From contig NZ_AQXW01000004.1 of NCBI RefSeq assembly GCF_000376825.1, positions 1,612,001 to 1,676,000 on the forward strand: 64,000 bases of DNA, given 5' to 3'. Of the stretch, positions 8,018-16,315 are shown piece by piece. Origin of the DNA: Demetria terragena DSM 11295. Lineage in GTDB: Bacteria; Actinomycetota; Actinomycetes; Actinomycetales; Dermatophilaceae. The notes under the pieces are model-generated. The model was not told where the DNA came from. It made no database searches and saw nothing but the letters and a program-made list of their open reading frames with translations. The first letter of the stretch is position 1. Every line of letters begins with the position of its first letter. A program made the position numbers and the translations under genes.

Positions 8018-9328
8018 ATGACCGAGAAATCCAGCCAGAACCGTCTATTCAGCCGCGGTAGTTGGCCCGAGGCACAGCGCATCGCCGAGCGGCTCCGCGC
8101 CGACACCGTCGGCGGGGTCTTGCTCCTGGTGGCCTCGCTCGCGGCTCTGGTATGGGCCAACTCGCCCTGGCGCGACGCGTACACCTCGCTCGGCCAAGCC
8201 CACCTCGGCAAGGACTTCCTCGGACTTCACCTCGACCTGAGCCTGGCGCACTGGTCGGCGGACGGCCTGCTCGCGGTGTTCTTCTTCGTCGTCGGGCTCG
8301 AACTCAAGCACGAGTTCGTCGTCGGGGACCTCAAGGACAAGCGCCGGGCCGCGGTGCCGATCATCGCCGCAGCCTGCGGCGTCATCGTCCCCGCGCTGGT
8401 CTACGTCCTCATCAACGTGGTCGGCAACGGAGATCTCGCGGGGTGGGCGATCCCGAGCGCCACGGACATCGCATTCGCCGTCGCGGTGCTGGCTGTCATC
8501 GGAACGCACCTGCCCAGCGGTTTGCGGTCCTTCCTGCTGACGCTGGCGGTGGTGGATGACCTCATCGCCATCCTGATCATCGCGATCTTCTTCACCGAGG
8601 AGATCAAGATCGGCTTCCTGCTGGGAGCCCTCCTGCTGGTTGCGCTCTTCGGCTACCTCGCGCACCGTGGCGTGCGCAAGCCGCTCATCCTCATCCCGAT
8701 CGGCGTCATCTGCTGGGTCTTCATGCTCAGCTCGGGGATCCACGCGACCATCGCCGGAGTGCTCCTCGGGCTGGTCGTCCCGGCCGCGACGAACCGCTTC
8801 GGAACCCCGGCCCTGTGCACCGAGTGGGCGCACCGTTGGCAGCCGATCTCGGCCGGACTCTGCGTGCCCATCTTCGCCTTCTTCGCCGCCGGAGTGACCT
8901 TCATCGGGGGCGGGTTCACGACGGCGCTGTCCAACCCGATCACGCTCGGCATCATCTTCGGTCTGGTGCTCGGCAAGGTGATCGGCATCTTCGGTAGCAC
9001 CTTCCTCCTGGCCAAGTTCACCAAGGCCGACCTCGACAGCGACCTGTCCTGGTCGGACGTGTTCGGCATGAGCCTGCTCGGCGGAATCGGCTTCACGGTC
9101 GCGCTGCTGGTCGGCGAACTCGCCTTCGGCACCGGTAGCGAGGCTGACGAGTTCGTCAAGATCGGTGTGCTGACCGGCTCGTTCGTGTCGGCCATCCTCG
9201 GAGCCATCGTGCTGACCCGACGCAATCGGCACTACCGGACCATGCACGAGAAGGAGACAGTCGACTCCGACTCCGACGGCATTCCCGACGTGTACGACGA
9301 TCAGCCCAACACCCCGAACAATCTGTAG
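8018..9328 (+). CDS. nhaA: Na+/H+ antiporter NhaA
   Basis: 436-residue NhaA antiporter with about 12 membrane helices, exchanging external protons for sodium. The conserved ATDIAFAVAVLAVIG segment and the paired aspartates in AVVDDLIAI are present, as is the LLGGIGFTVALLVGEL helix. After the last helix comes a short tail with DSDSDGIPDVYDDQP, an exact thrombospondin type-3/EF-like calcium loop (D-x-D-x-D-G-x-x-D-x-x-D) that is not part of the classical NhaA fold. The preceding charged loop would place this tail in the cytoplasm. Flanked by acsA and a holin-like gene; no operon partner is evident. Confidence 0.96.
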   Translation: MTEKSSQNRLFSRGSWPEAQRIAERLRADTVGGVLLLVASLAALVWANSPWRDAYTSLGQAHLGKDFLGLHLDLSLAHWSADGLLAVFFFVVGLELKHEFVVGDLKDKRRAAVPIIAAACGVIVPALVYVLINVVGNGDLAGWAIPSATDIAFAVAVLAVIGTHLPSGLRSFLLTLAVVDDLIAILIIAIFFTEEIKIGFLLGALLLVALFGYLAHRGVRKPLILIPIGVICWVFMLSSGIHATIAGVLLGLVVPAATNRFGTPALCTEWAHRWQPISAGLCVPIFAFFAAGVTFIGGGFTTALSNPITLGIIFGLVLGKVIGIFGSTFLLAKFTKADLDSDLSWSDVFGMSLLGGIGFTVALLVGELAFGTGSEADEFVKIGVLTGSFVSAILGAIVLTRRNRHYRTMHEKETVDSDSDGIPDVYDDQPNTPNNL

Positions 9329-9409
9329 GGTGACAACGAAGTAGGGTCCTGTGCAGTCCCTTCCCGGGAGCCGCACACGGCTCCGTACCCGGCCACACCA
9401 GGAGTAAAG

Positions 9410-9811
9410 ATGGCAGAGCACACCAACGGTGCCGAGCGCACGCTGGGGCAGCTCGTCGCCGACGCGTCGTCCGACCTGTCGGGCATCGTCAAGGGCGAGC
9501 TCGATCTGGCAAAGATCGAGCTGAAGTCCGAGGCGCAGAAGGCTGGCAAGGGCGGAGCGATGCTCGCCGTCGCAGGAGTCCTTGCCCTCTACATGCTTGG
9601 CTTCTTGCTGACCGCCGGGGCGTGGGGTCTGTACGCCGCGGGGCTCTCCCCCTGGCTCGCGTTCTTGATCGTGGCGCTGGTGCTGCTGGTGATCGTTCTG
9701 GTCCTTGCCCTCGTCGGCAAGAAGCAGTTCGACAAGATGCAAGGCGGGCCCAAGTCGGCCATTGATAACGCCCAGAAGACAGTGCAGGCAGTTAAGCCCG
9801 CCAAGGGCTGA
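9410..9811 (+). CDS. actinobacterial holin-X/DUF1469-type membrane protein
   Basis: 133 residues, with a Shine-Dalgarno AGGAG six bases before the ATG. The amphipathic N-terminus (LGQLVADASSDLSGIVKGEL) precedes two hydrophobic hairpin helices at about 47-70 and 75-98, and a basic tail follows. This is the phage holin superfamily III (Actino_Holin-X) pattern, found as ordinary chromosomal genes in actinomycetes, where the role is undefined; the neighbourhood is not a prophage. A 14-residue alternating charged stretch before the membrane part is typical of the family. Confidence 0.82.
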   Translation: MAEHTNGAERTLGQLVADASSDLSGIVKGELDLAKIELKSEAQKAGKGGAMLAVAGVLALYMLGFLLTAGAWGLYAAGLSPWLAFLIVALVLLVIVLVLALVGKKQFDKMQGGPKSAIDNAQKTVQAVKPAKG

Positions 9812-9847
9812 CTGGCCACGCGCCTCTAGACGTCGTCGGGGACTTCC

Positions 9848-10762
9848 ATGACCGAAGACGTCTCGAGCGTCCTGATTGACGGACCCTGGAACCACCGCAT
9901 GGTGGCTGCCAACGGCGCACGTTTTCATATCGCCGAGGCCGGCACTGGCGGACCCGACCGCCCGCTGGTGCTGTTGCTGCACAGCTTTCCCGAGTTCTGG
10001 TGGGCCTGGCGCCATCAGATCCCCGTTCTTGCCGACGCGGGCTACCGGGTTGCGGCCATGGACTTGCGGGGTTATGCCGCCTCCGACAAACCACCGCAGG
10101 GTTACGACACGTTCACCCTGGCGGCAGACGCGGCGGCCCTGGTCCGGTGTCTCGGCGAACGTCGAGTGGTGGTCGTCGGGCACGGTTGGGGTGGCTGGAT
10201 TGCGTGGGCCATGGCGACGATGCAGCCGGATGTCACGACCGCCGTGGCCTCCTTCGGGATGCCGCACCCCCTGGTCATGCGGCAAAGTTCAGCACGCGTC
10301 CCGGCTCAAGTGCGGGCCAACCGCTATCTGCACTCCATGCAGATGCCGTTCGTTCCGGAGCGCCAGTTGGTGGCTGGGCCGCGCTACACCCGCAGGGTGA
10401 TGCGCGCGTGGTCTGGCAGCGACTGGCCCGCGGAGGACCTGGTCCAACGCTACGCGGCCGCGCTCACCCTGCCGTTTGTTGCGCATTCCTCGGCGGAATA
10501 CTTCCGTTGGATCGTACGGTCGGTGCTGCGCTCCGATGGCCGCCGATTCGTCAATCGGCTGAGTCAACAGAGCCGACTTCCCACCTTGTTCGTCCACGGT
10601 GAGGACGACGGATGTGTCCTCCCGGCGTCGACGCTCGGGTCGCAGACCTACTGTCGCGGCCCATACCGCGAGGTTCGGCTACCAGGCGTCGGGCATTTCG
10701 TGCCGGAGCAAGCTCCCGAACGCACCAATGAGCTGCTGCTTCAGTGGCTCGCGACGATCTGA
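9848..10762 (+). CDS. alpha/beta hydrolase, EphE-like, with altered nucleophile elbow
   Basis: 304-residue alpha/beta hydrolase related to epoxide hydrolases. It has the oxyanion strand LLLHSFPEFWW, the RGYAASDKP turn, an acid in HGEDDG and a histidine in GVGHFVPEQ. The nucleophile elbow reads VVGHGWGGW, where active epoxide hydrolases have GHDWG, so glycine stands in the place of the nucleophilic aspartate. By position (next to the Nudix-nth-crp block) it corresponds to mycobacterial EphE. Whether it is catalytically dead or uses another residue cannot be decided from sequence. Confidence 0.85.
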   Translation: MTEDVSSVLIDGPWNHRMVAANGARFHIAEAGTGGPDRPLVLLLHSFPEFWWAWRHQIPVLADAGYRVAAMDLRGYAASDKPPQGYDTFTLAADAAALVRCLGERRVVVVGHGWGGWIAWAMATMQPDVTTAVASFGMPHPLVMRQSSARVPAQVRANRYLHSMQMPFVPERQLVAGPRYTRRVMRAWSGSDWPAEDLVQRYAAALTLPFVAHSSAEYFRWIVRSVLRSDGRRFVNRLSQQSRLPTLFVHGEDDGCVLPASTLGSQTYCRGPYREVRLPGVGHFVPEQAPERTNELLLQWLATI

Positions 10763-10776
10763 AGGACGCGGCGCCG

Positions 10777-11418
10777 CTAGCGCAGGAAGCGCTGGGGTAC
10801 CGGCCTCTCATCCTCGAGGTTCCACGGCACGGTGAGTCCCGCGACGTCAAAGAACTCACTGAGCACGATGGCCGTGAAGCCCCAGACGTAGAGATCCCCC
10901 ACTTCGAACGCTGGCGCAGCGAACTCTCGCGCTGGATGCACGGCCATGAAGCGGTGGGCCGGATCGAGCAACTCGGCTATCGGCACCACGGCGACCCGTT
11001 CAACCTCGGCGGCGTCCACCACTCCGACCGGCCGCGGTCGCGCCCACCAGCCGAGCACGGGCGTTACAGAGAAGCCGGTCACGCTCAGCGGAAGCTGCGG
11101 CAGCAAGCCAACGACCTCGACGCCAGCCGGATCGACACCGACCTCCTCCTGGGCCTCGCGAAGGGCTGCCGCCACCGGTCCGTCGTCGGTTGGGTCGACG
11201 CCGCCGCCAGGAAACGACACCTGGCCCGGGTGCTGGCGCAGGGTCTGCGCGCGTTCGGTCAAGACGACGGTCACGCCGCGGGCGGATGGCCCGAACAACA
11301 TCAGCACGGCTGACTCCCGACCACCCGTCAGATGTGCACTACGCCGCACGAGGTCGATGTCCTCGGCCGCCGTATCGGCAACACGTTGCAGCCAGTCCGG
11401 GACCGTCACCTCCGTCAC
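10777..11418 (-). CDS. Nudix hydrolase, CoA pyrophosphatase type
   Basis: 213 residues. The UPF0035/CoA-pyrophosphatase signature is clear: [13 protein letters not shown] followed by the Nudix core [10 protein letters not shown], with aspartate at the position often held by glutamate. Enzymes of this group split CoA or acyl-CoA into phosphopantetheine derivatives and 3',5'-ADP. The start codon overlaps the stop of nth by four bases (ATGA), so the two are translated from one message. The linkage of this Nudix gene to nth is conserved in actinomycetes. Confidence 0.9.
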   Translation of the reverse strand: MTEVTVPDWLQRVADTAAEDIDLVRRSAHLTGGRESAVLMLFGPSARGVTVVLTERAQTLRQHPGQVSFPGGGVDPTDDGPVAAALREAQEEVGVDPAGVEVVGLLPQLPLSVTGFSVTPVLGWWARPRPVGVVDAAEVERVAVVPIAELLDPAHRFMAVHPAREFAAPAFEVGDLYVWGFTAIVLSEFFDVAGLTVPWNLEDERPVPQRFLR

Positions 11419-12182
11419 GACGGTCCAGCCACGGCGCCCGGCGCCAACTCAAACTTCAGCAACGCCGCGGCCTTCTCCGGATCGGTCTCACCGATGCCGT
11501 AGGACGGGCACCAGCGCGCGACCGGGCAGGCACCGCACGCCGGTCGCTTGGCGTGGCACATCCGTCGGCCATGAAAGATCAGCACATGACTGAGCATGAC
11601 CCAGTCCTTACGTGGGAACAGGTCGCCCACCGCGTGTTCGACCTCCACCGGGTCGGTGAGCTCGGTCCATCCAAGTCGCCGAGCCAACCGCCCAAAGTGT
11701 GTGTCGACGGTGATCCCAGGAACGCCAAACGCGTTGCCCAACACCACATTGGCCGTCTTGCGGCCGACGCCAGGGAGCGTGACCAGGTCTTTCAGCCGGA
11801 CGGGAACCTCACCGTCGTAGCGCTCGAGGAGGGCCTGGCCAAGCTTGAGGACGGAGTTGGTCTTCGCGCGATAGAAGCCCGTCGGACGGAGGAGCTCTTC
11901 CATCTCACTCCGGTCGGCGCCCGCAAGGGCGGCGGCGTCTGGATAGCGCCGAAACAACTCTGGAGTGACCTTATTGACCCCCACATCGGTGGTCTGCGCC
12001 GACAGAATGGTGGCCACCAACAGCTGCAGCGGAGTGTCGAAGTCCAGTTCGCATCGTGCGTACGGGTAGGTCTCACCGAGTACGCGATAGATTTTTCGGG
12101 CTCGCCGGGTCAGGCCCACGGGGGTCTCGGCCTGGGTATCGAGGGGGTTCACTCCCCCGACCCTAAGCCGTTCCACTGACAC
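11415..12182 (-). CDS. nth: endonuclease III (DNA glycosylase/AP lyase)
   Basis: 255-residue Nth, a base-excision repair enzyme for oxidised pyrimidines. Helix-hairpin-helix [13 protein letters not shown] carries the catalytic lysine, [11 protein letters not shown] carries the catalytic aspartate, and the C-terminus has the [4Fe-4S] set C-x6-C-x2-C-x5-C ([17 protein letters not shown]). First gene of a two-gene unit with the Nudix hydrolase, divergent from crp with only about 70 bases between them, which must hold both promoters. Confidence 0.97.
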   Translation of the reverse strand: MSVERLRVGGVNPLDTQAETPVGLTRRARKIYRVLGETYPYARCELDFDTPLQLLVATILSAQTTDVGVNKVTPELFRRYPDAAALAGADRSEMEELLRPTGFYRAKTNSVLKLGQALLERYDGEVPVRLKDLVTLPGVGRKTANVVLGNAFGVPGITVDTHFGRLARRLGWTELTDPVEVEHAVGDLFPRKDWVMLSHVLIFHGRRMCHAKRPACGACPVARWCPSYGIGETDPEKAAALLKFELAPGAVAGPS

Positions 12183-12255
12183 CAGGTGACCCCCGGCATC
12201 GAGGCATCTGGCGGGTGACCGCTACTCAGCCCCGGCTCATGGCAGGATGTGTGAC

Positions 12256-12933
12256 GTGGACCTCGATGTACTGCGCAAGGCGCCCTTGTTCTCAACCCTT
12301 GACGACGAAGCGGCCGAGGCTCTCCTTGCCTCGATGACGCGGACTCAGTGCGTGCGTGGCACCGCGCTGTTCGACGAAGGAGAAGACGGTGACCGGCTCT
12401 ATGTCATCGTCGAAGGCAAGGTCAAACTCGGACGTACCTCACCGGACGGTCGCGAAAGCCTGCTCGCCATTCTTGGTCCCGGTGAAATGGTCGGCGAGTT
12501 GTCCCTCTTGGATCCGGGTGCGCGTACGGCCACCGCGACGGCGGTAGCCGACTCGGAGTTCGTGGCCCTCGACCACGCCGAGTTCACTAAATACCTCACC
12601 GAGCGCCCTGCCGTGGCAGTCAGCATGCTCGGTGCCCTCGCGCGACGGCTGCGACGCACCAACGAGGCGCTGGGCGATCAGGTGTTCACCGACGTTCCCG
12701 GTCGCGTCGCCAAGGCGCTCCTCGATCTTGCCGACCGCTTCGGACGACCCAGCGACGAGGGTGTTCTCGTCGCGCACGACCTCACCCAAGAAGAACTCGC
12801 TCAGCTCGTCGGCGCCAGCCGCGAGACGGTCAACAAGGCGTTGGCTGACTTCGCCGGACGTGGATGGCTACGCCTCGAAGCACGTGCCGTGCTGCTGCTC
12901 GACGTCGAGCGTTTGCAGCGACGCGCCCGCTGA
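12256..12933 (+). CDS. crp: Crp/Fnr-family cAMP-responsive regulator
   Basis: About 225 residues, closely matching the Rv3676-type Crp of actinomycetes. The cyclic-nucleotide domain includes GDRLYVIVEGKVKLG and the phosphate cassette GELSLLDPGARTATAT; the winged helix carries LTQEELAQLVGASRETVNKAL. I favour the GTG at 12256, which follows AGGA with eight-base spacing and gives the usual family length; the ATG at 12247 is an alternative. Global regulator binding TGTGA-N6-TCACA-type sites. Divergent from nth, convergent with the metallohydrolase. Confidence 0.95.
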   Translation: MDLDVLRKAPLFSTLDDEAAEALLASMTRTQCVRGTALFDEGEDGDRLYVIVEGKVKLGRTSPDGRESLLAILGPGEMVGELSLLDPGARTATATAVADSEFVALDHAEFTKYLTERPAVAVSMLGALARRLRRTNEALGDQVFTDVPGRVAKALLDLADRFGRPSDEGVLVAHDLTQEELAQLVGASRETVNKALADFAGRGWLRLEARAVLLLDVERLQRRAR

Positions 12934-12951
12934 TCCCCCGCGGGGTACGAC

Positions 12952-13755
12952 TCAGGCTGGTTCGCCGAACGTCCGCAGGTACTCGATCTGCGCACGCACG
13001 GTGAGCCGGGCCGCGGGCCACACGTCCTGAGGAACGTCCGCGTAGACCTTTTGCACGACCGCCTCGACCACGTCTTCGGTGCTACCGGCCTGCTGGGCGC
13101 CGTCGTCCAGACAGGCGGCGACCTGGTCGAGGCGGCGACGACGATGGTCCCGGTAGTGCTCCAGTAGCGCTGCCGGTTCCGTGACGACCGGACCGTGGCC
13201 TGGCGCGATGACGTCGACAGGCGCCAGTGCCGCCATGCGCTGCAAGGAGTTCAAATAGGCGCCGACTTCGCCGTCGGGGTAGGCAACGACGGAGGTTCCC
13301 CGTCCTAGCACCATGTCGCCGGTCAGCAAGACCCCGTCATCCGGCAGGTGGAACGAGATCGAATCGGCCGTATGACCGGGTGTGTGGACCACTCTGATGT
13401 CGACTCCGCCAACCGCCAACTGCTCCCCGTCATGAAGCGGATCACCGATGCCCGCTCCGCGCACCGGAGCCCCGGTGAGTTCAGCCCACCGCTGCGCGGC
13501 TTCGGTGTGATCGAGGTGGCTATGCGTCAGCAACGTGAGCCCGACGCGCGAGCCCAGCGACTCCACATGATCGAGGACGGCCTTCAGGTGGCCCTCGTCT
13601 CGCGGCCCCGGGTCGACCACAGCGACCGCGTCACTGCTGGAATCACCCAGGACCCATGTATTAGTGCCATCAAGAGTCATCGGCCCCGGATTGGGCGCCA
13701 AAAGAGCATTAACCCGAGGCGCTGCGTCACCTCGCCACGGTTCACTGTCGGTCAT
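12952..13755 (-). CDS. metallo-beta-lactamase-fold hydrolase (Rv3677c-like)
   Basis: 267-residue MBL-fold protein with the metal motif THSHLDHTEAAQRW, downstream histidines in VVHTPGHTADS, TGDMVLGRG and APGHGPVV. A C-terminal helical domain with YRDHRRRRL resembles the LACTB2 group, whose members act as RNases or thioester hydrolases. The start is taken at the ATG at 13755, as the 17 upstream in-frame residues are not family-like. It sits tail to tail with crp as in mycobacteria. Substrate unknown. Confidence 0.9.
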   Translation of the reverse strand: MTDSEPWRGDAAPRVNALLAPNPGPMTLDGTNTWVLGDSSSDAVAVVDPGPRDEGHLKAVLDHVESLGSRVGLTLLTHSHLDHTEAAQRWAELTGAPVRGAGIGDPLHDGEQLAVGGVDIRVVHTPGHTADSISFHLPDDGVLLTGDMVLGRGTSVVAYPDGEVGAYLNSLQRMAALAPVDVIAPGHGPVVTEPAALLEHYRDHRRRRLDQVAACLDDGAQQAGSTEDVVEAVVQKVYADVPQDVWPAARLTVRAQIEYLRTFGEPA

Positions 13756-13907
13756 TGCTCCACCGTAGGCCAGGCGTTTGGGTGCACGCTCCGCGGTCGC
13801 AGCCAAGACTGAACCTTTACGTTCTGTTGACTCGCCGTTGAATCACCATGCCTTAGCGTGGAAATGCCCGTCGGGGGATCCCGTCCCTTCCATTTGAGGT
13901 GTTTCGC

Positions 13908-14744
13908 ATGGATATCACCCGTCCGACTTTGGCTGCCCTGGCCACCGCATTGACATTCACCTTCGCATCCACCACATCCGCAACCGGCGGCACAGTTGAG
14001 CCCCATCAGAAGTCAGAAGCTGAGCGTGCCGGCATCGCCCAAGAAGGTGACGCCTTCATGGGCTGGAACAACCCCGCCGAACCCAAACGGTCCAGCAGCC
14101 AAACCAGCCCGGGCCGCGCCGCTGCCGCGTCAGTTGAGGGCATTGACGTCTCCAAGTGGCAGGGGAACGTCGACTGGAAGGCCCAATGGGGCCTCGGCCA
14201 CCGATTCGCCTACGTCAAGGCAACGGAAGGCACCTACAACAAGAGTGCGACTTTCGCCCAGCAGTACAACGGGTCGCACGACGTCGGCATGATCCGCGGC
14301 GCGTACCACTTCGCCAACCCGACGGACTCCAGCGGCTCGGTCCAAGCCGATTACTTCGTCAAGAATGGAGGCGGCTGGAGCAGCGACGGCAAGACTCTTC
14401 CTGGTGTCCTCGATATCGAATGGAATCCATACGAAGGCAATGACTGCTGGGATATGTCGGCCTCGGCGATGGTGTCCTGGATCAAAAGTTTCACCGCGCG
14501 CTACAAGACACTGACTGGTCGAGACGCCGTGATCTACACCAACACCAATTGGTGGAAGCAGTGCACCGGAAACTCCAGCGCCTTTGCAAAGAACCCCCTG
14601 TGGATCGCGCGCTACAACTCCACGGTGGGCACCCTGCCCGCGGGGTGGAGCACCTACACCTTCTGGCAGTACACCGATACGCCGATGGATCAGGACGTCT
14701 TCAATGGCGACCTCACTCGGCTCAAGGCACTCGCGAAGGGCTAG
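13908..14744 (+). CDS. secreted GH25 lysozyme
   Basis: 278-residue muramidase. ATG 13908 is preceded by GAGG at eight bases; an Ala/Thr-rich signal peptide (about residues 1-28, ending TTSATG) leads into a short linker. The GH25 domain starts at GIDVSKWQGNVDW and contains YVKATEG, GAYHFANP, the catalytic pair in GVLDIEW, VIYTN and FWQYTD. It hydrolyses peptidoglycan outside the cell. Not part of the mycobacterial synteny block, so probably a local insertion. Its stop TAG shares the palindrome CTAG with the stop of the convergent Nudix gene. Confidence 0.95.
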   Translation: MDITRPTLAALATALTFTFASTTSATGGTVEPHQKSEAERAGIAQEGDAFMGWNNPAEPKRSSSQTSPGRAAAASVEGIDVSKWQGNVDWKAQWGLGHRFAYVKATEGTYNKSATFAQQYNGSHDVGMIRGAYHFANPTDSSGSVQADYFVKNGGGWSSDGKTLPGVLDIEWNPYEGNDCWDMSASAMVSWIKSFTARYKTLTGRDAVIYTNTNWWKQCTGNSSAFAKNPLWIARYNSTVGTLPAGWSTYTFWQYTDTPMDQDVFNGDLTRLKALAKG

Positions 14745-15637
14745 GTCGGCTCGCTGTTTTCCGGCAGCTGGGCCCGCAGCACCACTGAGTCGCCCTCAAC
14801 CACTGGCTCTGGCATCACGCGGAGCACCTGTGGCTGATGAGCGACGAACGCGGCGGCGCTGCGGGCCCGTCCGACGCGCTCCACATTGACGATGGTCGGC
14901 GGCATCATGCGGTCCTGTTGTGCGGCAACTCTGGCGAGCGCGTCCTCGGGACGCACCCAAGCCACCTGATCGGCTTCGGTGGTTGCATCATCAGCGATCT
15001 GCCCCGTGGGGAGCAGCGCGGCGAAGAAGTAGGTGTCGTAGCGCCGCGGTTCAAAGGGTGGCGTCACCCAGTGATCGCGCAACGACAACAGGTCCGAGCG
15101 CAGGACCAACTTCCGCCGCGACAGCATCTGGGCGAGGGATTGTTCCTTGGCCAGGAGCGCAGCTCGTTCGGCAGCCCACTCGGCTGCTGTGAGATCTCCG
15201 ACGACTGAGTCGGCGTGGGGCCCTGCTAGCAGGACCCCACATTCTTCGAAGACTTCTCGGACGGCCGCAATGACGAGTTGCCGGGCGACGGGTTCGGCGA
15301 CATCGATCCGCGCCGCCCATTCCTGCGGGGACGGGCCTGCCCACGGGATCGCGGTCTCGGCGTCCCGCGCGTCCACGCCACCGCCCGGAAAAACCCACAT
15401 CGAGGGAGCGAACTCCATCGTGGGCACCCGGCGGATCATGAAGACCTCGACACCAGAGGCGCCACTGGATGCGCTGTCAGGCTCGCCGTCGCGGACCAGC
15501 AGAACCGTCGAGGCCAGCCGCGGCGGCACGATGTCCACCTGCTCTCGTGGGTTCGCGAGGTGGGCGCTGGCCTTCTCGGAGAGCCCGCGGCCGACCCGGA
15601 AGTCGCGAGGGCGAGCACCCGGGTCGGTCGCACTCAT
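14741..15637 (-). CDS. Nudix hydrolase, NUDT19/RP2p type
   Basis: 298 residues. WVFPGGGVDARDAE is separated from AAVREVFEECGVLL by about 30 residues, the long-insert arrangement typical of NUDT19-like Nudix proteins, many of which act on acyl-CoA. The C-terminal half has the RSDLLSLRDHWVTPPFEPRRYDT-like region of that group (family-level recognition). It follows the RidA-like gene by five bases and is probably in the same transcript. Its stop overlaps the stop of the GH25 gene. Confidence 0.88.
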   Translation of the reverse strand: MSATDPGARPRDFRVGRGLSEKASAHLANPREQVDIVPPRLASTVLLVRDGEPDSASSGASGVEVFMIRRVPTMEFAPSMWVFPGGGVDARDAETAIPWAGPSPQEWAARIDVAEPVARQLVIAAVREVFEECGVLLAGPHADSVVGDLTAAEWAAERAALLAKEQSLAQMLSRRKLVLRSDLLSLRDHWVTPPFEPRRYDTYFFAALLPTGQIADDATTEADQVAWVRPEDALARVAAQQDRMMPPTIVNVERVGRARSAAAFVAHQPQVLRVMPEPVVEGDSVVLRAQLPENSEPT

Positions 15638-15642
15638 CTCGA

Positions 15643-16119
15643 TCAGTCCTGAACGGCGACGATGACTTCGACCTCAACGGGTGCGTTGAGCGGGAGGGCG
15701 GCCACACCGACAGCGGAGCGAGCGTGAATACCCTTGTCGCCAAACGCTTTTCCGAGGAGTTCGCTCGCGCCGTTGATGACCTGCGGCTGGCCGCTGAAGG
15801 CGGGGTCGGACGCCACGAACCCGACGACCTTGACCACCTGGACCACCTTGTCAAGATCACCCACCACGGATTTCACCGCAGCGATCGCGTTGAGCGCACA
15901 GACCTGCGCGAGGTCTTTTGCTTCCTCGGCGGTGACCTCAGCGCCGACCTTGCCTTCGGTCACGAGCTTTCCGTCAACCATCGGCAACTGGCCGGAGGTA
16001 TACACCAGGTTGCCTTGCTGCAGCGCCGGGACATAGGCCGCCACCGGCGTGACCACCTCGGGCACGCTCAGTTCGAGGTTGGCGAGGTTCTGCTCAACGG
16101 TCGACATCAGATCAGTCAT
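15643..16119 (-). CDS. RidA family protein (Rv3678c-like)
   Basis: About 158 residues with a RidA/YjgF fold: GNLVYTSGQLPMVDGK, CALNAIAAVKSVVGDLDKVVQVVKVVGFV and the terminal LPLNAPVEVEVIVAV. Some family members deaminate reactive enamine or imine intermediates made by PLP enzymes; the classic catalytic arginine near the end is not evident here (VGVAALPLNAPVE), so activity may differ. The ATG at 16119 overlaps the stop of the upstream DUF4177 gene (ATGA), and a second ATG at 16107 is possible. Confidence 0.88.
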   Translation of the reverse strand: MTDLMSTVEQNLANLELSVPEVVTPVAAYVPALQQGNLVYTSGQLPMVDGKLVTEGKVGAEVTAEEAKDLAQVCALNAIAAVKSVVGDLDKVVQVVKVVGFVASDPAFSGQPQVINGASELLGKAFGDKGIHARSAVGVAALPLNAPVEVEVIVAVQD

Positions 16120-16274
16120 CCCTTCGTTCGCTTGAGGTAAGCGACCAAACCATTCCCGTCGGGCCCTGGCACCACCTGCACCAGTTCCCATCCGTCCTCG
16201 CCCCACTGGTCGAGGATCTGCTTGGTCGCGTGAATCATGAGGGGGACGGTTGCGTACTCCCATTTCGTTGCCAT
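16116..16274 (-). CDS. small DUF4177 protein (52 aa)
   Basis: Short gene: ATG at 16274, TGA at 16116-16118. It reads MATKWEYATVPLMIHATKQI and continues with LDQWGEDGWELVQVV and GLVAYLKRTKG, the DUF4177 pattern (WEY..VPL, GWELV, KR). Its stop overlaps the RidA start by four bases, indicating translational coupling. The pairing mirrors Rv3678A-Rv3678c. Function unknown. Confidence 0.85.
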   Translation of the reverse strand: MATKWEYATVPLMIHATKQILDQWGEDGWELVQVVPGPDGNGLVAYLKRTKG

Positions 16275-16315
16275 GGGGCCACGCTACCGACGTGGGTCGT
16301 CCTCGCGCGGCGCGG

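Noticed and set aside
9410-9811. Holin-like gene as sign of a prophage
   Set aside because: The family is common as a chromosomal actinobacterial membrane protein and no phage structural, lysis or integrase genes are nearby.
8045-10285. 746-codon minus-strand frame across nhaA and neighbours
   Set aside because: It spans three recognisable plus-strand genes and its translation is rich in Arg, Asp and Gln without any domain.
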